NCBI RefSeq assembly: GCF_000238795.1
Contig: NZ_AFNK01000006.1
Location: 62,001 to 126,000 of the forward strand
Direction of reading: 5' to 3'
Source of the DNA: Haemophilus sputorum CCUG 13788
Lineage (GTDB): Bacteria > Pseudomonadota > Gammaproteobacteria > Enterobacterales > Pasteurellaceae
DNA length: 64,000 bases
A program made the translations under genes and the position numbers. Below the pieces are notes generated by a model. The model was not told the origin of the DNA, did no database searches, and saw only the letters and a list, made by a program, of their open reading frames with translations. Below are positions 59,770 through 64,000 of this stretch, one piece after another; within the stretch, counting starts at the first letter, position 1; every line of letters starts with the position of its first letter.

Positions 59770-60765
59770 CTAGTGCTTTTCACCCAATTTTGCTACTTTT
59801 TCCAAGATAGGTTGAAGCAAACAAGCGGTCGATTTTTCAGAAAATTTTGCAGAAACCGGCACATACCACCAATTAGATTGCGCAAAGGCTTGGCACTTCA
59901 CGGCATCTTTTTCTGTCATCAATAACGGTGTGTCAACTTCAGCTAATGCCTGTAATTGTTTAAGTTCAAAAGGTTGATGATCAGCAAAACCTACTTCATC
60001 ACGCAATCGAATGCCTAAGCCTTTTAACATTTCAAAAAAGCGTGGGGGGTGACCAATCCCTGCAATCGCAACGCAAGGCGTTTTAGTAAATTCGGTTAAT
60101 AAACGGCGTTCGTGGGTCACAAGATTGACTGCCCATTCAGGTTCTAATGTCATGAAATGTTCGCCAGTTTGCGGCTGCCCACCGTTGCAAATGACTGCTT
60201 GCACCTGTTTGAGTCTACTCGGTAGCTCACGCAGCCCACCTGCTGGCAGTAAAAAACCGTTACCAAAACGGCGCACGCCATCAACAACAACCCATTCAAT
60301 ATCGCGTGCGAGCGCATAATGTTGCAAACCATCATCTGCAATAATCAAATCCAGCGGAAACTGACTGAGCAATAGCTCAATACTTTGGCGGCGATTTGGT
60401 GATATTGCTAATGCCACGCCTGTTCGCTGTACAATGAGCACAGGCTCATCACCCACCATTTCGGCAGAGCTTGAATTTGTGACTAACTGCGGAAACTGTT
60501 TTGTTTTACCGCCATAGCCACGAGAAATAACGCCTACCCTTATGCCTTTTGCCTGCAGCTGTTCTACTAGCCAAACAACGACTGGCGTTTTACCATTTCC
60601 CCCGACGGAAATATTCCCCACAACCAATACAGGTACAGGAGCACGGTAAGATTTCAAAATATTTTTCTGATATAACCATCGGCGTGTTTGGCTAATCAGC
60701 CAAAAAAGCATGGAAAGGGGCGAAAGCAGCCAAGTCAGTACAGATTTTGTTTGCCAAAGTTTCAT
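59770..60765 (-). CDS. lpxK: Tetraacyldisaccharide 4'-kinase LpxK
   Basis: LpxK phosphorylates the lipid A disaccharide at the inner membrane. The 331-residue protein has one N-terminal membrane helix ([13 protein letters not shown]), the P-loop [13 protein letters not shown] near residue 50 and [19 protein letters not shown]. It usually follows msbA; here an XRE regulator precedes it and overlaps by one base (TAATG). A USS is inside the gene near its 3' end (59821). Confidence 0.96.
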   Translation of the reverse strand: MKLWQTKSVLTWLLSPLSMLFWLISQTRRWLYQKNILKSYRAPVPVLVVGNISVGGNGKTPVVVWLVEQLQAKGIRVGVISRGYGGKTKQFPQLVTNSSSAEMVGDEPVLIVQRTGVALAISPNRRQSIELLLSQFPLDLIIADDGLQHYALARDIEWVVVDGVRRFGNGFLLPAGGLRELPSRLKQVQAVICNGGQPQTGEHFMTLEPEWAVNLVTHERRLLTEFTKTPCVAIAGIGHPPRFFEMLKGLGIRLRDEVGFADHQPFELKQLQALAEVDTPLLMTEKDAVKCQAFAQSNWWYVPVSAKFSEKSTACLLQPILEKVAKLGEKH

Positions 60766-61124
60766 TATTTTTTTAATGTCTCGATCATTTCACGCAGTAA
60801 CAATAATTCGCGTTTTTGATTTTCAATAATTTCGTTTTTATGTGCGAGCAATTCCTCTTTATGCAAAAGAATCAGCCTAAGTGTTTCAGTTTCTTGATCC
60901 GCGTTGCGTGCATAAAGGTTTCCTTCTTCACCATAAGATAATAATTGGCAAATATGCATGCCAAAAATTTCGGCAATTTGCTCAAGTCGAGGCAAATTAG
61001 ACAGCGTTTCGCCTCGCTCTATTTTGGCATAGCCTTTTGTTGTCATATTCAGCTTCTGCGCCATTTCTTCTTGGGTCCATTGGCGCACTTCACGAAGCTG
61101 TTTAATTTTTTCATTGATTTTCAT
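60765..61124 (-). CDS. XRE-family regulator, translationally coupled to lpxK
   Basis: A 119-residue protein with an N-terminal HTH_3 domain (residues about 5-62: [19 protein letters not shown], then [24 protein letters not shown]) and a C-terminal coiled coil ([20 protein letters not shown]..). The start at 61124 was chosen for the HTH; the open frame runs to 61208 across the palindrome region. It is divergent from a DUF805 gene, with two inverted repeats in the gap. It may regulate itself, lpxK and DUF805. Confidence 0.82.
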   Translation of the reverse strand: MKINEKIKQLREVRQWTQEEMAQKLNMTTKGYAKIERGETLSNLPRLEQIAEIFGMHICQLLSYGEEGNLYARNADQETETLRLILLHKEELLAHKNEIIENQKRELLLLREMIETLKK

Positions 61125-61159
61125 ATCAAACACCCACAAACTGTAGAGCAAAGGATAAC

Positions 61160-61182
61160 ATTTGTTCCCTAAAGGAGCAAAT
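61160..61182. promoter_or_regulatory. Imperfect inverted repeat upstream of the XRE gene
   Basis: ATTTGTTCC-CTAAA-GGAGCAAAT (8 of 9 pairs), a second palindrome in the divergent region between the regulator and DUF805. Candidate operator. Confidence 0.4.
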
Positions 61183-61186
61183 TTGT

Positions 61187-61218
61187 GGATTGTATCCTTT
61201 TCATACAATCCTTAGAAT
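61187..61218 (+). promoter_or_regulatory. DUF805 promoter overlapped by a perfect operator palindrome
   Basis: The -35 box TTGTAT (61190-61195) and -10 box TAGAAT (61213-61218) are 17 bp apart. The perfect inverted repeat GGATTGTAT / ATACAATCC with a 7-bp spacer (61187-61211) covers the -35 and the whole spacer, so a bound protein would block polymerase. The neighbouring XRE protein is the obvious candidate. Confidence 0.65.
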
Positions 61219-61258
61219 ACTGCCTTCTTTAACTCTACTATTATCACGAGGTTTTATT

Positions 61259-61612
61259 ATGAATTGGTATTTAGCCGTTCTTAAGAAATATACAACTTTC
61301 TCTGGTCGCGCAAGAAGAAAAGAATATTGGATGTTCACACTTTTCAATATCATCGCCGCTTGCATTGCCATGGTAATTGATGGCGTATTAGGTGGTACAG
61401 GTATTGTGACTATCATTTACGCTTTAGCAACTCTTTTACCAAGCTTAGCGGTAACCGTGCGTCGCTTACATGACACAGGTCGTAGCGCGTGGTGGTTATT
61501 ACTTGGTCTTGTTCCATTTGTTAGCATCGTTTTAATTATCTTTATGTGCCTTGAAGGTCAGCTACAAAGCAACCAATATGGTGACAATCCTAAATTAGTA
61601 GATCCAGCATAA
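61259..61612 (+). CDS. DUF805 membrane protein
   Basis: A 117-residue inner-membrane protein with four hydrophobic segments. The family motifs are GRARRKEYWMFTLFN and RRLHDTGRSAWWLLLGLVP. The function of DUF805 is unknown. ACGAGG precedes the ATG. Transcription seems controlled by an operator shared with the divergent XRE-lpxK unit. Confidence 0.88.
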   Translation: MNWYLAVLKKYTTFSGRARRKEYWMFTLFNIIAACIAMVIDGVLGGTGIVTIIYALATLLPSLAVTVRRLHDTGRSAWWLLLGLVPFVSIVLIIFMCLEGQLQSNQYGDNPKLVDPA

Positions 61613-61640
61613 TCCTAATTTGATTATCTTGCTAAAACAA

Positions 61641-61667
61641 AAAACCGCCAATAGGCGGTTTTTTTAT
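61641..61667 (+). terminator. Terminator between DUF805 and ftsN (bidirectional)
   Basis: A nine-bp stem AAAACCGCC / GGCGGTTTT with an AATA loop and a T run, between convergent genes. Confidence 0.9.
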
Positions 61668-61673
61668 GTTTTA

Positions 61674-62591
61674 TTACATCGTTACAATCAAACATTCAGC
61701 TACGCTACGAGCGTTAGATTGCGCATTGGCTGCAGCTGCACGGTCGCCAACTGGGCCGACAAAGACTCGATTCCATTCTCCGCTGCTCACAATACGTGCA
61801 TTAAAACCTGACATTGCTAAACGAGCCTGCATATTCTCTGCTTGTGCTTTATTTTTAAATGCCCCGCATTGTAATCCAAAACGCCCTGCAGTAGCAGCTG
61901 GTTTTTCTGCTGGTTTAGCTGTGGTTTCTTTTGGCGTTTCAGCTTTTTTGGCTGTTTCCACTTTTGCTTGTTCCGCCGCTTTAGCTGCTTCAGCCTGTTT
62001 AACTTGTTCTGCTTTTTTCGCTAATTCTTGCTGTTTTTTGAGCTCTGCCTGCTTACGCTTTTCTTCTGCAGCTTTTTGCTCTTGAGCTTTCTGAGCAGCA
62101 ATTTGTTCAGCGCTTGGCGCTGGCGTTGCAGAGGTAGTTGGCTGCGCGGTAGCCGTATTATTTGCTGTACTTTGAGCAGTTTGCGTTTCAGTATTTGTTG
62201 CGGTAGTTTCTACTTGCTGCGTTTTTTCTGCATTTAAGCGGGCTGCTTCTTCTTGCTTACGCTTTTCTTCAAACTGTTGAATCTGTTCTTTAGTCAGTTG
62301 AGCTAATTTTTCTTGTGATTTTTTGCTACTATCGGTTATCACTTCTCGAGATTCTAAATCACGAATATAGCTGTACACTTCTTCTGGTCGGCTAGGCAAA
62401 TTGCTTGATTTTTGTGTTGGCACCTGAACTTGCACATTGTTCGGAATCACAGGAGCTGGCGCATTTTCTTTTAAGAGCCATAAACCTAGTCCTGCTGCTA
62501 ACAATAAAACAATGATGAGCGAAAATAATGTTGATTTGTTCATGCCGCCCTTTTTCTTTTTAGAGCGAGCCATATAGTCACGTTGAGGCAC
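61674..62591 (-). CDS. ftsN: Cell division protein FtsN
   Basis: FtsN activates septal peptidoglycan synthesis. The 305-residue protein has the N-terminal cytoplasmic motif MPQRDYMARSKKKK (as QRDY in E. coli FtsN), one membrane helix (STLFSLIIVLLLAAGLGLWLL), a long Gln/Ala/Lys-rich periplasmic linker with coiled-coil character, and a C-terminal SPOR domain (FGLQCGAFKNKAQAENMQARLAMSG, then VFVGPVGDRAAA) that binds denuded glycan. It is usually next to priA; that gene is not here. Confidence 0.93.
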   Translation of the reverse strand: MPQRDYMARSKKKKGGMNKSTLFSLIIVLLLAAGLGLWLLKENAPAPVIPNNVQVQVPTQKSSNLPSRPEEVYSYIRDLESREVITDSSKKSQEKLAQLTKEQIQQFEEKRKQEEAARLNAEKTQQVETTATNTETQTAQSTANNTATAQPTTSATPAPSAEQIAAQKAQEQKAAEEKRKQAELKKQQELAKKAEQVKQAEAAKAAEQAKVETAKKAETPKETTAKPAEKPAATAGRFGLQCGAFKNKAQAENMQARLAMSGFNARIVSSGEWNRVFVGPVGDRAAAANAQSNARSVAECLIVTM

Positions 62592-62719
62592 AATGGTTAC
62601 CTTATCAATTTTATATAGAATGAAATTCGTAAATTTTACTGAAAAAACAACCGCTTGCCTATCGTTTAAAAAACAGTTGTATCAAAATTATTGTAAACTT
62701 TTGTGAATAAAAGTTTAAT

Positions 62720-63472
62720 TTAATTTCCCGATTGATGAGAAAGATAAATATCGAAACGATGATTTTTGGTAGTATGCGAAAAATCTGGCTTCATATCTGC
62801 CATAAACTGCGCATAATCCGGACGTTTCACAACCACTCGTTTTCGTGCTAAAGCTTTTGCGGGTAAAAATAAACTATCTGCGTCTAAATCCGCTCCAACC
62901 AAATGTTGAAAAACACGCATCTCTTTTTTCACTAATGCACTTTTTTGTTTATGCGGATACATCGGATCTAAATAAACCACGTCAGCTTGTTCTTTCTCAC
63001 AATCCAGTTGTGCAATATGAGAAACAGCCACTAATTGCATCCTTTCTTGCATAAACTTGCCGATTTCTGCATCAGCATACGCACGAGCTAAACCATCTTC
63101 TAATAATGCCGCGACGACTGGATGGCGCTCAACCAAACGCACTTTACACCCAATTGCAGCTAATACAAAAGCATCACGCCCAAGACCTGCTGTTGCGTCA
63201 ATGACCGTTGGGCAATCATTCCCTTTAATTCCAACTGCTTTGGCAACCGCCTCTCCTCGTCCACCACCAAACTTACGGCGATGAGCCATCACCCCTTCGA
63301 CAAAATCCACGGCAATTGCCCCTAATTTAGGCTCATCTAGCTTACGGAGCTCTAAACGCTTGTCTGTTAAGACTAAAGCAAGCGGACTTTCTGATTGATG
63401 TGTAAGTTGCCACTTATCACAAATTGCGTGAAATTTCTCTTTTTGCGCAGACTCGTTAATTAGTTGAATCAT
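62720..63472 (-). CDS. rsmJ: 16S rRNA (guanine(1516)-N2)-methyltransferase
   Basis: RsmJ methylates G1516 of 16S rRNA. The 250-residue protein, the same length as E. coli, has the SAM motif [15 protein letters not shown] and the catalytic [14 protein letters not shown]. The start at 63472 overlaps the stop of the upstream gene (ATGA); a GTG three codons earlier is open too. Confidence 0.95.
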   Translation of the reverse strand: MIQLINESAQKEKFHAICDKWQLTHQSESPLALVLTDKRLELRKLDEPKLGAIAVDFVEGVMAHRRKFGGGRGEAVAKAVGIKGNDCPTVIDATAGLGRDAFVLAAIGCKVRLVERHPVVAALLEDGLARAYADAEIGKFMQERMQLVAVSHIAQLDCEKEQADVVYLDPMYPHKQKSALVKKEMRVFQHLVGADLDADSLFLPAKALARKRVVVKRPDYAQFMADMKPDFSHTTKNHRFDIYLSHQSGN

Positions 63473-64000
63473 ACAAACCACTCATCCAAATGTGCTAGTA
63501 AACAATCTTTGCCTGCAAGCGGTTCATTTTGCCAAGCGATTTGCAACATTTCTGCATTAAATTGTTTTTCATATCGTGCTGAAATTGATTGATAACTGAT
63601 ATGCCAAGGCTCAAAGCCAACCTGTGTATTGTGAATGCCATCAAATGGAAAATAGAAGCCAAACTCAGCGGCATGTTGATGTAACCATTCAGCTAACGGT
63701 GCAAAATATCCGCCTTCTTCATATTCCCAAGGCTCAAGCTGCAAAGTTTTGCCTTCAGGGAGAAGATCTGGGTCAAAAATATCAATTTCAGTTCCCCAAT
63801 GGTGGCGACTCATTCCCGGCACCGCAGACCAACGTAAAATCGCTTGAATTTTCTGCCATTCATCCAATTTGCTTACGTCTATTGGATTACCAGCATCATC
63901 ATGCACCTTGCGTTGTCCTTCAAACTTCGCATTCCAAATTGACAGTTGACGCTCAAAGTCTCGATACGTAGAAGCGGGTTGCAAATTAAACCCTGCTTGT
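63469..64000 (-). CDS. M15 family D-alanyl-D-alanine carboxypeptidase (5' end outside window)
   Basis: The last 176 codons of a VanY/LdcB-type metallopeptidase, which trims peptidoglycan stem peptides. Zinc ligands are in [11 protein letters not shown] (SxHxxGxxxD) and the C-terminal EPWHISY. The frame is open to the window edge ([18 protein letters not shown]), so the true start lies beyond it. It overlaps rsmJ by four bases. No signal peptide can be judged. Confidence 0.88.
   Translation of the reverse strand, partial: QAGFNLQPASTYRDFERQLSIWNAKFEGQRKVHDDAGNPIDVSKLDEWQKIQAILRWSAVPGMSRHHWGTEIDIFDPDLLPEGKTLQLEPWEYEEGGYFAPLAEWLHQHAAEFGFYFPFDGIHNTQVGFEPWHISYQSISARYEKQFNAEMLQIAWQNEPLAGKDCLLAHLDEWFV

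Noticed and set aside
62000-62300. Plus-strand frames opposite the ftsN linker as genes
   Set aside because: They are shadows of the Ala/Lys/Gln-rich ftsN linker on the opposite strand, with biased composition and no domain.

Overview
The window is chromosomal DNA of a member of the Pasteurellaceae (Gammaproteobacteria). The evidence is the close likeness of most proteins to Haemophilus/Pasteurella/Actinobacillus families, the conserved local gene orders (tatABC, yibN-secB-gpsA-cysE, truD/surE, EamA-rpmA-rplU, yceD-rpmF-plsX, lolCDE), and dozens of copies of a short repeat with core ACAAGCGGT, usually followed by C, an ATTTT run and TTTTGCAAA. That repeat is the DNA uptake signal sequence (USS) of the 'Apl type' (Actinobacillus pleuropneumoniae, Mannheimia, H. 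ducreyi clade), not the AAGTGCGGT of H. influenzae. I do not name a species. No rRNA, tRNA, CRISPR, prophage, insertion sequence or plasmid feature was seen. Almost the whole window is ordinary core genome.

Layout. 1-5086: 3'-truncated dnaA, then divergent prfA, two paralogous small lipoproteins, prmC and a SirB1-like gene. 5257-7758: formaldehyde detoxification (nmlR, adhC, fghA) with a MerR-type 19-bp-spacer promoter. 7826-11171: corA with a possible leader peptide, tatABC, a small membrane protein. 11259-16245 (minus): cysE, gpsA, secB, yibN, tig and kbp. 16357-22426: a DIP1984-family protein, holC, a one-TM protein, lpxH with an overlapping glycosyltransferase, surE/truD, and tpiA behind a perfect CRP site. 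22523-28500: an EamA transporter, rpmA/rplU, an EmrE-like SMR pump, ilvC, an orphan pqiA, and a periplasmic alpha-carbonic anhydrase with an FNR-like site. 28708-31750: two secreted cysteine-containing proteins, then a periplasmic transglutaminase-like protein with MerT- and MerP-like proteins. 31894-41364: dapD, bioB, aroQ, a GT32-like glycosyltransferase, epmC, trmL, plsX-rpmF-yceD, a DUF4328 protein, ypjD and a CorB/YfjD protein. 41683-50768: an NSS transporter with a MetS-like subunit, miaB, proA, rlmKL, narP, yfhL, dusA and acylphosphatase. 51101-64000: leuCD, uvrD, lolCDE, grxD, recR, lpxK with an XRE regulator, DUF805, ftsN, rsmJ and a truncated M15 carboxypeptidase.

How the genes work together. 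Several sets act in one process: PrmC methylates the GGQ glutamine of PrfA; AdhC and FghA convert the glutathione adduct of formaldehyde to formate; TatABC and SecB/trigger factor serve export; LolCDE moves lipoproteins, of which two are encoded here; LpxH, LpxK and two glycosyltransferases belong to lipid A/LOS synthesis; PlsX starts phospholipid synthesis.

The less ordinary points are regulatory or contextual: a 9-codon reading frame with hairpins ahead of corA; an XRE regulator translationally coupled to lpxK with a perfect palindrome over the divergent DUF805 promoter; a transglutaminase-MerT-MerP operon with a 17-bp palindrome; a class II FNR arrangement before carbonic anhydrase; and many inverted USS pairs at gene ends that probably double as transcription terminators.
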